From: Elephas maximus indicus
Lineage: Eukaryota > Chordata > Mammalia > Proboscidea > Elephantidae
Assembly: GCF_024166365.1 (NCBI RefSeq)
Contig: NC_064831.1
Location: forward strand, 31,052,768 to 31,116,767
Direction of reading: 5' to 3'
Length of the DNA stretch: 64,000 nucleotides
This document shows positions 23,561 to 33,329 of this stretch, one piece after another; position 1 is the stretch's first letter; the number at the start of each line of letters is the position of its first letter. The position numbers were made by a program, and so were the translations under genes. The notes below the pieces were generated by a model. It was not told where the DNA came from. It was given only the letters and a program-made list of their open reading frames with translations, and ran no database searches.

Positions 23561-23945
23561 CTTTGATCTAAGGTTCGAAACTATCTCAGATATTCAGTAC
23601 CCAGCAACAACAGACTTTCTAAAGCACCAAGTACCTGTTAAGTTGAAGGTCTTCTCTTCCTTCCCTGATGAATCACTTGCTTACAGCAACAACTATGAGA
23701 CCAGTGATACCCGCAACTGATTTGCCAATTTCCAGACTAACTAGTTCCCTCTCCTTAGGGTAACAGCAATGAGCCCTCCTGGTCTACAACGCACATCCTG
23801 TTCTACTTCTTTACTACACAATTTGAGGAAGCAAGAAAAAGACAACTGCCTCAAAAAGTGGTCTACACTGCTTTCTTAGCCTGGAGCATATCTGGATCAT
23901 CTTTCCCAGCGAATGACTAACTCATATACCAATTTAGTTCAGCCT
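23561..23945. other. No recognised feature
   Basis: No gene or repeat recognised. Confidence 0.4.
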
Positions 23946-23957
23946 ATGGTCAGTAAA

Positions 23958-24127
23958 CCCAAGAGTCAGCGAAAAAGAGGAAGACCCTCAAGGAGATGGG
24001 CTGACACAGTGGCTGCAACAATGGGCTCAAACATTTTGAAGACTGCAGGACCATGCAGTGTTTTGTTCTCTTGCACACAGGGTTGCTATGAGTTGGAACC
24101 GACTTGAGGGCACCTAGCAACAACAAC
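23958..24127 (+). mobile_element. Short RTE 3' unit (170 bp) with 12-bp TSD
   Basis: Flanked by a perfect 12-bp duplication ATGGTCAGTAAA (23946-23957 and 24128-24139). It contains only the last part of RTE: gtcagcgaaaaagaggaaga ... gttgctatgagttggaaccg ... gagggcacctagcaacaaca. The frame at 23913-24107 is a remnant of the RTE C-terminus. A second unit of nearly the same length and start lies at 29332-29500. Confidence 0.95.
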
Positions 24128-24139
24128 ATGGTCAGTAAA

Positions 24140-24354
24140 AGGAGACCTGGTGGTGCAGTGATTAAGTGCTCAGCTGCTAACAGGAAGAGGAGTGGTTTTG
24201 AACCCAGCAGTTGCTGCACAGAAAAAAGATGTGGCAGTCTGCCCCCATAAAGATTACAGCCTTGGAAACCCTATGGGGCAGCTCTACACTTGTCCTATAC
24301 AGTCTCTGGGAATCAGAATTGACTTGGTGGCAATGGTTTTCTTTTTTTTTTTAA
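24140..24354 (+). mobile_element. AfroSINE inserted at the downstream copy of an RTE TSD
   Basis: ggagacctggtggtgcagtg ... gatgtggcagtctgccccca ... gaattgacttggtggcaatg plus a T-rich tail. It starts right at the second ATGGTCAGTAAA copy, and a third, imperfect copy (gtcagtaata, 24357-24366) follows its tail. Confidence 0.9.
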
Positions 24355-24366
24355 TAGTCAGTAATA

Positions 24367-24884
24367 AAATCTAAAACTGTAGTTAAACTTTCAAAAGATA
24401 ATTTCTGAATCATCAAAAATATTGATGCAAAGGAAAATATGAGGCATCCAAGTCACTGGCTGATTTATTCTCCAGGCACAGGCAACATACATCTTAACTG
24501 TGCTAGATTTTCTTGGACTAACAAAACGAGCAATCTAGCCCCAAGCTTGAATCAGTTTTATTTCATGTGAAAAATATTTCATGGTTTTTAAAAAATTATT
24601 CATTATTGTTCAGTCTTAAGATGGAGCTAAAGAGATTGCTCTCCACTATAATTAAAGGCAGTCGTACTCTAATTCAAGAAACAAGAATTTATCCTTTTAT
24701 ACAGACAGTGCTTATCCAAGCCATTTAAATTCTGCTTGTATTTATGTTCTGATAACAATAGATAATGCTAAAAACAGAGCATATTACTAAGCAAAATAGT
24801 ATTATATATACAACTAGAAACTATACTTTTACGGTTATAAAAAAATGTAACTAGTGTCACTGAACATTTTGTGTGGAAATTATC
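24367..24884. other. No recognised feature
   Basis: AT-rich sequence, with nothing that I can support. Confidence 0.4.
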
Positions 24885-24954
24885 AAATCGGAACCTAACT
24901 TGCTGTGTAAGCTTTCACCAAAAACAAAATAAAATACTGTCAAAAAAAAAAACT
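24885..24954 (+). mobile_element. L1 3' terminal fragment with A tail
   Basis: cttgctgtgtaagctttcac plus aaaataaaatactg and an A run matches the last 60-70 bp of the L1 at 1-487 (tttgctgtgtaaaccttcat). It is an extremely 5'-truncated L1. Confidence 0.7.
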
Positions 24955-25980
24955 GCAGTTATGAATATGAAAATGTACAGCGTCTCAGTAAGTTACTTTA
25001 GGAATTTTTTTTCCCGTGAGTACTGAGGTTTTCAGTACTATATATGGATTTACAGAACCACGAGAGCCAAACTGGTTTTAACCAGATTAGTAAAGAGACC
25101 ACATATGATGATATCATGATGCCTGAAGAAATGACTTGAATAATTAAAACTTTGATTAATACATGAACACAATGGTAATACTGAGATACCCTACTTGTCT
25201 CTGAATACTTTCAGATTTTATTTTAAAGTCTTAGGGCCTACAAAAAAGGACTGTTAAAACGGTTATTAAATCACAAAGAATGTGAACACCCACAAACAGA
25301 TAATTCTTTTCATCCCTGCTTCAAGAAAGAAATCTATAAACTGAAAGATAAGACGATCTGGAAAAGGGCTGTAACTTATATATTAATATTACATCCAGAA
25401 TGGATATCTGTTTATGACAAAAAATTATCTACACCAAGGATAAAAAGGGGCCAAGATGACTTCCATTATTCAGGATGATTATTATTGGCACAAAAAAATG
25501 GCATTTTGAAATGAGAAATATTTAATAGTTTTTTTTTTTCTCCCCTTGTGGTCTATTTTCACATGTAGGATGCAGCTGAAGTTCTTTGTCTTGGAAACAA
25601 TCTAATTGCCTTTGAATACAAACCTGTTACACATTCTTCCCTTCATTAGCCTTCTATCCTCAGGTGTCTTAATCATGGCTGCTGCTTTATTTTACTGCTT
25701 TTAATGAGAGAAGGATTAGGTGGAAGGAGCAGGAAACTGTGGTTGATGAATGAGTGCCTAGGACTCGCCAGGCCCTGGGTTAGGAGCTGCAGGGGAACAG
25801 AATGAGTGCATCTTTGCCAACATGAAAGAGCCAGTGCCAGGTGGAGCCACACTGGAGCCTAAGACACAGGAAAAGTCAGTAATACCCACCCTGTCTTCAT
25901 TAAAACATTTTTGATTGTTCATCACCTATTTTGTGCATTGAATTTGATTTTTAAAAACATTTCATTAAAACAGTTTAAGT
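24955..25980. other. No recognised feature
   Basis: No supported gene or repeat; one T run near 25535. Confidence 0.4.
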
Positions 25981-26165
25981 ATTGCAAAATGGGATTCTAC
26001 AATACGTACTGAATATGGTACACTTTTTTTCTTTTTACAAGATAAGAGTAAAAAAAAGTGGCGGGATGTTCTGAGTTAAAAGAGACAAAAGAAACATAAC
26101 AAAATGCAACGAGTGAAATCTGGTTGGAGACTGGTTTGAAGACATTTGATTACTGAGTTTTTTGG
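25981..26165 (+). repeat. L1M 3'-end fragment
   Basis: aaaagagacaaaagaaacat, then aaatgcaacgagtgaaatct, then ggagactggtttgaagacat resembles the L1M 3' region, and pairs with 27655-27765. Confidence 0.55.
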
Positions 26166-26229
26166 TGTCCCCTTAAATTTTGTACCTAGACAAGTACCTC
26201 ACTTGCCTCACCCTAGTCCTTGCCCCAGA

Positions 26230-26490
26230 AAGAGCAACAGTGGCAGTGTAAGCCAAAGGCCAGGAGGATTACAAAGTGAGGAGCACACATCTGGTCAGGG
26301 AAAGCAAGCAGCGAAGTTTTTGGAGGAAGCCTTAAACGATGAGTAGGATTTCTGCCTGTCAGAAATGGCTGAAGGGAGAACACATGGAGAAGAGGCATCT
26401 TAAGCAGAAAGAGCAGTACATACGAGGGCATGATTAGTGCAGGGGGGACCTCTGCAAATAGCGGGGCAGGACCCTCAGTTTGGGAATGGG
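26230..26490 (-). repeat. Ancient L2-associated repeat, antisense (tentative)
   Basis: gaagccttaaacgatgagta ... gaagaggcatcttaagcaga ... gggcatgattagtgc. Same family impression as 18765-19155. The short frames on both strands here are not genes. Confidence 0.45.
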
Positions 26491-26716
26491 GTATGTGTAA
26501 GGTAGTGTCTGAGTCACAATAGGCCAGGAGCTCTCGCAGTCTTTGTCTTAAGTTGGTAGACCAGGCAGTGGGCTGGAAATTCTATTTACAGTCTTAAGGC
26601 AGAATTATTCTCCCTTCGGAGACATCAGTTTTGGCTCTTAAGGCCTTCGACTGATTGGGCAAGGCCCACCCACATTATGGAGGGTAATGTGATTTATCTA
26701 AGCTTAGCTGATATAG

Positions 26717-26876
26717 GGAACCCTGGGGGCATAGTGGTTAAGTTCTATGGCTACTAACCAAAGGTCGGCAGTTTGAATCCACCAGGTGCTCCTTGGACAC
26801 TCTATGGGGGAGTTCTACTCTGTCCTATAGGGTCGCTATGAGTCGGAATCAACTCGATGGCAGTGGGGTTTTTTGG
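26717..26876 (+). mobile_element. AfroSINE, short type
   Basis: ggaaccctgggggcatagtg ... ggtcgctatgagtcggaatc ... ggcagtggggttttttgg. Confidence 0.9.
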
Positions 26877-27369
26877 TAACTGATTTAAATGCTAAATATC
26901 ATCATGGCAACATCTAGACTAGTGTTTGACCAAATAGCTGGGCACCAGAGCCTAGCCAAGCTGACGCACAGAACTAACCCTCACAGGCAGTAGTGGGAGA
27001 AATGGCTGAAAGGATATTTACGCTGTTTTGTCAACTGCCTCTATATTTAATCCAGGAGGCAATCAGGAGCTGTTGAAAACCTTTTGTTTTTTAAATTAAC
27101 GTGTATTTTAAATGTTTTTAAAAACTCTTTTCAAGCACTTTGATAGATGTAGTTTAAAATGTAAAGTGTATTGTTGCCATTTAAGACATATGCTTTTTCT
27201 AAACGCAGTGTAAAGTGATGAGAGTGAAAACAGGGTACCAGAGAGACATGCAGAAGCAAGTAGGCAAAAGATCTGGTGGTTGGTTATAAGCACAGCTCCC
27301 ATGCAGCCTAGATTTTCCAGGACAGTCTCAATTTATCTTTTTCTGTTGTTTTTTCCATTAGTATATTCT
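26877..27369. other. No recognised feature
   Basis: No gene or repeat recognised. Confidence 0.4.
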
Positions 27370-27655
27370 GCCCCTCTTCAACTTATTATAGCTTAATTGA
27401 GGTGTACAATAAATGGCACGTATTAAATTGTACGATTCCATCAGTTTTGATCAATACACAATATACAGCTCTGAAGCCATCTCCGTCATCAAAATAATGC
27501 ACTCCGAAAAGTTTCTTCAGACCCCATTCCTCTTGCCTCCCCCCGATTCCCAGACAACAAATACTCTATTTTCTGTCACCAAAGATTGCATTTTCCAGAA
27601 TTTTGCATGAATGGAATTATGTAATATGTACTGAATGTGGTACATTCCAAGTTCT
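27370..27655 (-). repeat. L1M fragment, antisense
   Basis: taattgaggtgtacaataaa ... ttttctgtcaccaaagattg ... atttt...catgaatggaat matches the antisense L1M plan. Too mutated to be coding; the frame at 27413-27610 lies inside it. Confidence 0.6.
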
Positions 27656-27799
27656 AGGTTTAAATGTTCCAGGTTTAAAGAGACATAACAACCAAATGCA
27701 ATGAGTGAAACCTGTTTGGATGCTGGTTTGAAAACAATAGAAACAACAAGGAAAATTTGAATGGGACTAGCTATTAAACTGAATAATAGGAAATAATTT

Positions 27800-30178
27800 T
27801 TTAAAAATAAATTTTATTGTGCTTAAGGTGAAAGTTTATAGCTCAAATTCGTTTCTCATTCAAAAATTTATACACGAATTGTTTTGTGACCTTAGCGGCA
27901 ACCCCTGCAATGTGTCAGCACTCTTCTTTCCCACCACGGTTCCCCACGTCCATTTGTCCAGGTTTGCTATCCCTTTCTGGCTTCTCGTCTTTGATTTTGG
28001 GCAGGTGTTGCCCATTTGTTCTCATATACTTGATTGAACTAAGAAGCATGTTCCTCATGTGTTTTTGTTTGTTTTATAGGCCTGTTTAATCTTTGGCTGA
28101 AGGTAGACTTCTGCAGTTGTTTCAGTTCTGAGTTAGCAGGGTGTCCAGGGGCCATAGTCTCAGAGGTTACTCCAGTCTCAGTCAGACCAGAAAGTGTGGT
28201 CTTCCCCCCCTCCCCCCCTTTTTTTTTTTTTATGAATTTGAATTTTGTTCTACATTATTCTGCTGCTCTGTCCGGGACCCTCTATTGTGATCCCTGTCAG
28301 AGTAATGGGTGGTGGTAGCCAGGCACCATCCACTTCTAGGTTTAGACTGGTGGAGGCTATGGCTCATGTGGTCCCCTAGTGCTTCGGACAGTATCTTCCT
28401 TGTGCCTTTTGTTTTGTTCATTCTCTTTTGCTCTGGATGGGATGGGACAAATAGACGTATCTTAGTAGGCTGCTCGCAAGCTTTTAAGACTCCAGACACT
28501 ACTCACCAAAGTAGGATGTAGAATATTTTCTTTATGAGCTATGTTATGCCAATTGACCTAGATATCTACTGAGACAGTGGTCCCCAGCCCTCAGCCCCAG
28601 CAACTCAATCCCTCAAGGTGTTTGAATTTGTCTGGGAAGTTTCTATAACTTTGCCTTGGTCAAGTTGTGCTGACTTCCCCTATATTGTCTGTTGTGTTTC
28701 CTTTAACCGAAGTTACCACTAGTTTACCATCTAGTTAGTGATTTCCTCTCCCCACCCCACCCCTTTCTCGTAACCATCAAAGATTGCTTTTTGTTATGCG
28801 TAAACCTTTTTTTTTTTTTTTTTTAATAATAGTGGTCTCATATACTACTTGTCCTTTTGTAATTGCCTAATTTCACTCAGCATAATGCACTCCAGATTCA
28901 TCTATGTTGTGAGATGTTTCATGGGTTCATCAGTTTTTTATTGTTGCATAGTATTCCATTGTGTGTATGTACCATACTTTGCTTATCCATTCATCTGTTG
29001 ATGGGTATTTAGGCTACTGTGAATAACGTTGCAATGATCATGGGTGTGCATATGTCTATTCATACGACAGCTCTTATTTTTCTAAGATATATTCTTAGCA
29101 GTGGGATTGGTGGATCGTATGGTATTCTATTTCTAGCTTTTTAAGGAGGTGCCATATTGTTTTCCATAGTGGTTATACCATTTTATATTCCCATCAACAG
29201 TGCATAAGATTTCCAATCTCCCTGCAACCTGTCCAACTTTTGTTATTTTCATTTATTAATTTGTGCCAGTAATGTTGGGGTAAGATGATATCTCATTGCA
29301 GTTTTGATTTGCATTTCTCTAATGGGTAATGCAGTGAAAAAGAGGAAGACACTCAATGAGATGAACTGACACAGTGGCTGCAACAATGAGCTCAAGCATA
29401 ACAACAATTGTGAGGATTGCGCAGGACCAGGCAGTGTTTTGTTCTGTTGTACACAGGGTTGCTATGACTCGGACCCGACTCGACGGCACCTAGCAACAAC
29501 AATGGCTAATGATCATGAGCATTTCCTCATGTGTCTGGATGTCTTCTTTGGTGAAGTGTCTGTTCAGCACTGTTCAGCAGCTGGTTGAGTGGTGGAAGGG
29601 GAGGGGCGGTGAGGACCCGTGTGGTAGCAGGCCTAAGCACCAAGGATGCTCTAGTCAAAGTGGTGTAGTAGTAAGAGGGTGAGGTAGCATGTGGGGCTAG
29701 GTGGGAAGGAGAAAAATAAAAATAAAAAATAAAAAAGGGGCAGTATGGTGGTAGCTGGAGGGTAGGGGTGGGGCAGACCCCGGGGGCTGGTGGGAAGGGG
29801 AAAGAAGTGGCATACAGGGCAGAAGGATCAAAGGTGGGAAAGTGTGTTTCTGTGGTTACCGGGTGATCTGTCTCTCCTGCTGGGAGCTCCATGAAGTTGC
29901 CTTCCCACACTCCCTGTCTGAGGTGATTGCTGGCTGTTTTCCTAGATGGTGATACAGTGTGCTGTTTATGGCAGAGGACCTTCACTCCATATCTCTTCTC
30001 GTCCTGTTTTCCCTCATCTTATTCTTCCATTCGGTGTTTGACCTAGTTCTTTATCCCTTCATTTGATGCTTAGGGTTCCAGGACTAATGTCTGCATCTGT
30101 TTTACTCAGTTTTTCAGGTCTTTGCTGCAGAGGGACAACATGGTGTGGCTGTCTAGGGTGCTGTGTTGGGTCTGCCTT
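27800..30178 (-). mobile_element. Antisense L1 insertion, apparently internally deleted
   Basis: From 27800 it reads antisense L1 3' UTR and end of ORF2 (attttattgtgcttaaggtg ... cagcataatgcactccagat ... gatgtcttctttggtgaagt), ending near 29562. A 600-bp non-ORF2 segment follows (29563-30178), and then the host L1M resumes at once. This suggests one insertion whose 5' part (at the right) is a different L1 region, perhaps 5' UTR, joined to the 3' part by a large internal deletion. The open frame 29985-29527 lies across this segment, is proline/pyrimidine-rich and has no domain. An RTE tail (29332-29500) is nested inside. Confidence 0.6.
29332..29500 (+). mobile_element. Short RTE 3' unit (169 bp) with 11-bp TSD
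   Basis: cagtgaaaaagaggaagaca ... gttctgttgtacacagggtt ... gacggcacctagcaacaac. Flanked by AATGGGTAATG (29321-29331) and AATGGCTAATG (29501-29511), one mismatch. Nearly the same start and length as 23958-24127. Confidence 0.9.
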
Positions 30179-30352
30179 GTTAATTTTCTTGAGTGTGATA
30201 TATTATTTTAATGTATGAGAATACCCTAACATCTTACTGTTAAAGCAAGTAGGGGTAAAGTATCAGCATTTCTGCAATTTATGTTCAGATGGTTCTGAAA
30301 AATAAAGCAAATATGGAAAAAATGTTAATAATTGTTGAATCTCTGTGACTGA

Positions 30353-30960
30353 TGTCTTACTTTCTTAGTGCTGTTATAAATACTGCTTTGACAAATGAAT
30401 TTATTTTCTCACAGTTTAAGAGGCTAGAAGTCTAAATTCAGAGCAGCAGCTCTAGGGGAAGACTTTCAGTCTTTCTTGACTCTGGATGAAGGTCTTTGTC
30501 TCTTTTCAGTGTCTGTTCCTTGGTTCCTTGGCAATCCTCATGTGGCATGGCATCTATGTTCCCTCAACTGTGCTTGCTTCTCTGGTGCCTAATCGGCTCT
30601 TTTTGTACCTTGAAAGTGACTGGCTTAAGACACACCCTACACTGATATGGCCTCATTAACATAACAAAGAAAGCCCTACTCCACATATATGTTGTTCTTA
30701 GGTGCCCTACAGTTCATTTCTATGCACAGTGGCCCCATGTGACAGAGTAGAACTGCCCCATGGGGTTTTCTTGTCTGAAATCTTTATAGGAGCAGATCAT
30801 CAGGTCTTTCTCCCACAAAGCTGACGGGTAAGTTCAAACTGCCAACCTTTTGGTTAGCAGCTGAGTGCTTAACCATTGCACCACCAGGGCTCCTTATCCA
30901 CATGTATAAAAGTTGAGATTCTAACACATACTTTTGTGGGATACAATTTAAACCATAACA
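30353..30960 (-). mobile_element. MaLR-like LTR, antisense, carrying a SINE
   Basis: Read on the minus strand it begins TGTTATGGTTTAAATTGTA (30960) and ends near AAGTAAGACA (30353), with TG...CA termini. About 400 bp once the SINE is removed. Host L1M continues on both sides. The 5-bp duplication is no longer clear. Confidence 0.65.
30692..30895 (-). mobile_element. AfroSINE, antisense, nested in LTR
   Basis: gttgttcttaggtgccctac ... catggggttttcttgtctga ... cattgcaccaccagggctcc. Flanked by near-duplicates CCACATATAT and CCACATGTAT (left and right). Confidence 0.85.
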
Positions 30961-31194
30961 GTAGTTATATGGGTATTTATGAAAGTTTTTCAACTTCTCT
31001 GCATGTCTGAATTTTTTAATAATAAAAGTTGGGGAGAACAATAGGGTAAAAACTAAAAAATTTGTACTGTCTTGGGAAATCTAGGCTGTATAGTAAACAT
31101 GCTTATAATCAACCACCAAGGTTTTTTCATACTTGTACCTAAATTTTTCAGTAAAATTCTGTCTATAATTCAGTCTTATCACTTCACACCTCGT

Positions 31195-32105
31195 ATCTTA
31201 AACCCTAGCAAAAAATGAATCCTGACCCTTACCTCACATAATATGCAAAAATTGACTAAAAATGAATCATAGGCCAAAATGTAAGCACTGCACTTATAAA
31301 ACATCTAGAAGAAAATCTTTGTGACCTTGGGTTTGTCAAAGATTTCTTCAATATAAAACAAAAAGCATGAACTATTAAAATAAATAAATAAATTTATACT
31401 TCATCAAAATTAAAATCTTTTGGTCTTCAAAATACTGTTAAATTAATATACAAACCATTGACAGGGAGAAAATATTTGCAAAGCATATATCCAATAAAGG
31501 ATTTTTACTTATAATATATAAAGAATAAATCAATAAAACAATGAAAAATTGGCAAAGGATTTAAATAAATGTTTAACATCATTAGTCACTAAAAAAAGAA
31601 ACGAACAAAAAAACCCCCGTTGCCATCAAGATGATTTCAACTCATAGAGAAATGAAAACAAAAACCACAATGAGATACAACTACACATATATTAAAATGG
31701 AAAAAATGAAAAAGACTGACCATACCAAGTGTTGGCAAGGATGTGGAGCACCTGGAACTCTCACACAGTGCTAGTGGGAATATAAAATGATACAATCACC
31801 TGGTAAAACTGTTGAAATGCTACTTTAAAAGTTAAACATACACCTACCAGATGGCCTAGCCATTCAACCCCTAGGTATTTAAAAAAAAAAAAAAAGAAAG
31901 CATATGTTCAAACAAAACTTGTACACAAATGTTCATAGCTTTATTTGTAGTAGCCCTGAGCTGAAAACAAAACAAATGGCCATCAACAGGTGAACAGTTA
32001 AACAAATTGTAGTATACCCATACAACAAAGAACAAACTGTTGATCCAATGGGTAAAAAAAAAAAAACAAAAAACTTCAAAAATTATGCTAAGTAAAAAAA
32101 TTCAG
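31195..32105 (+). repeat. Ancient L1M ORF2 C-terminal remnant
   Basis: ttacctcacataatatgcaa ... acatctagaagaaaatcttt ... tgagatacaactacacatat ... ggaatataaaatgatacaat ... ggccatcaacaggtgaacag is the L1 ORF2 3' order, with no surviving frame. A small antisense AfroSINE scrap (about 31612-31648) lies inside. Confidence 0.75.
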
Positions 32106-32784
32106 ATACAAAAGATTTGTCTATTTCCTTATGCTTCTTTGCTTTGGAGGTTAGTTCTAAAGGTTTGATTTATTTTTTGAAAGAATACTTCATAGTAGGT
32201 CATGCTGTATACTTCACATGGTTTCACATAAAGAGGAAAACAGATTCTTCTACTTCGTGATACTAATTTGATCATTTGGTTAAGGTGGTGATTGTCAGAT
32301 TTCTCCTCTATGAAGGTTTATTTTACTTTGCCATTAGCAAGTAATCTGTGGCTTACACATTGGCACCAAGCGAGTATCTTGTTCCCCATTAACTTTCCTT
32401 CTAATATCCATTGATAATTCTTGCCTGAATTGATCACTTCATTAGGTTTTTTAAGCATTGATTTTGTAATTCTATCACTCCTTCTCAGTGAACTAGCTGG
32501 TTTTCTTCTTAATCTTCTGAGCACCGAATGTTTCTGAACAGAACACTTTCTCATATTTTTGTTCCTTGATAAGCTCACACTCGATTTTCCTGGCTCTGTC
32601 CAAGGAGCCCCTTTCCTGAAACACTAACTTCCATCTCATCAGTTCCACAGAAGTTAGATGTTCCCAAATCACGTTGAAAATAACACTTTTCATTCACTTG
32701 TTCATTCAAAAATATTATTTTGTCTGTATCATGTTTTAGACACTGTTCTGGACACGGAGGATAACAAAACAACACAAAATGCAT
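32106..32784. other. No recognised feature
   Basis: AT-rich sequence. The antisense frames at 32318-32916 have no recognisable domain; the longest runs into a SINE. Confidence 0.4.
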
Positions 32785-33214
32785 CACCAAACCCACTGCT
32801 GTGGAGTTGATTCGACTCATGGTGACCACATGTGTTACAGAGTAGTACTGCTCCAGCGGGTTTTCTTGGCTGTAATCTTTAAGGAAAGGAACCATATTGG
32901 TGTAATGGTTAAGCAATCAGCTGCTAACTGAAAGGCTGGCAGTTAGAATCTACCCAGTGGCTACCTAAGAGAAAGACCTAGCAATCTACTCCCGTAAAGA
33001 TTATAGTCTAGAAAACCCTTGTGGGGCAGTTTTACACTGTAACATGAGGTCACTAAGTGTTGAAATGGACTCGACGGCACCTAACAACAATCTTTAAGGA
33101 AATAGATTGCCAGGCCTTTCCTCTGTGGAGTAACTTCATTTCTGTGGTTTGAACTGCCAACCTTTAGGTTAGTGCCCAGAGCAAACTGCTTGTGCTACCC
33201 ATCAGATGTCTTTC
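32785..33214 (-). mobile_element. AfroSINE variant B, antisense, with a nested SINE
   Basis: The outer pieces are 32785-32887 (cactgctgtggagttgattc ... ttcttggctgtaatctttaa) and 33103-33214 (gattgccaggcctttcctct ... aacctttaggttagtgccca). Confidence 0.85.
32888..33088 (+). mobile_element. AfroSINE nested in an older SINE, 14-bp TSD
   Basis: Flanked by a perfect 14-bp duplication AATCTTTAAGGAAA (32874-32887 and 33089-33102). It ends gactcgacggcacctaacaa, the RTE-type tail. Confidence 0.95.
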
Positions 33215-33329
33215 TGAGTTTTAGTCTTTGGCCTATATTCTAGTGAGGTTTGGAGAGACAAACAGACTTCTTATAAATAAATACAGACATAATTGATACA
33301 ATATTAGGTAAAAGAGAAAAGAAAGCAGA

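Larger units (their letters stand above)
27656..31036 (+). repeat. L1M 3' end (host), split by two large insertions
   Basis: Host pieces: 27656-27799 (agagacataacaaccaaatg ... aatttgaatgggactagcta), 30179-30352 (ttaattttcttgagtgtgat ... caaatatggaaaaaatgtta) and 30961-31036 (gtagttatatgggtatttat ... aataataaaagttgg). In this order they form one L1M 3' end, interrupted by an antisense L1 and by an antisense LTR. Confidence 0.75.

Noticed and set aside
29527-29985. 152-codon antisense frame
   Set aside because: Lies in the probable L1-derived insertion; low-complexity Pro/Ser/Thr text and no domain.
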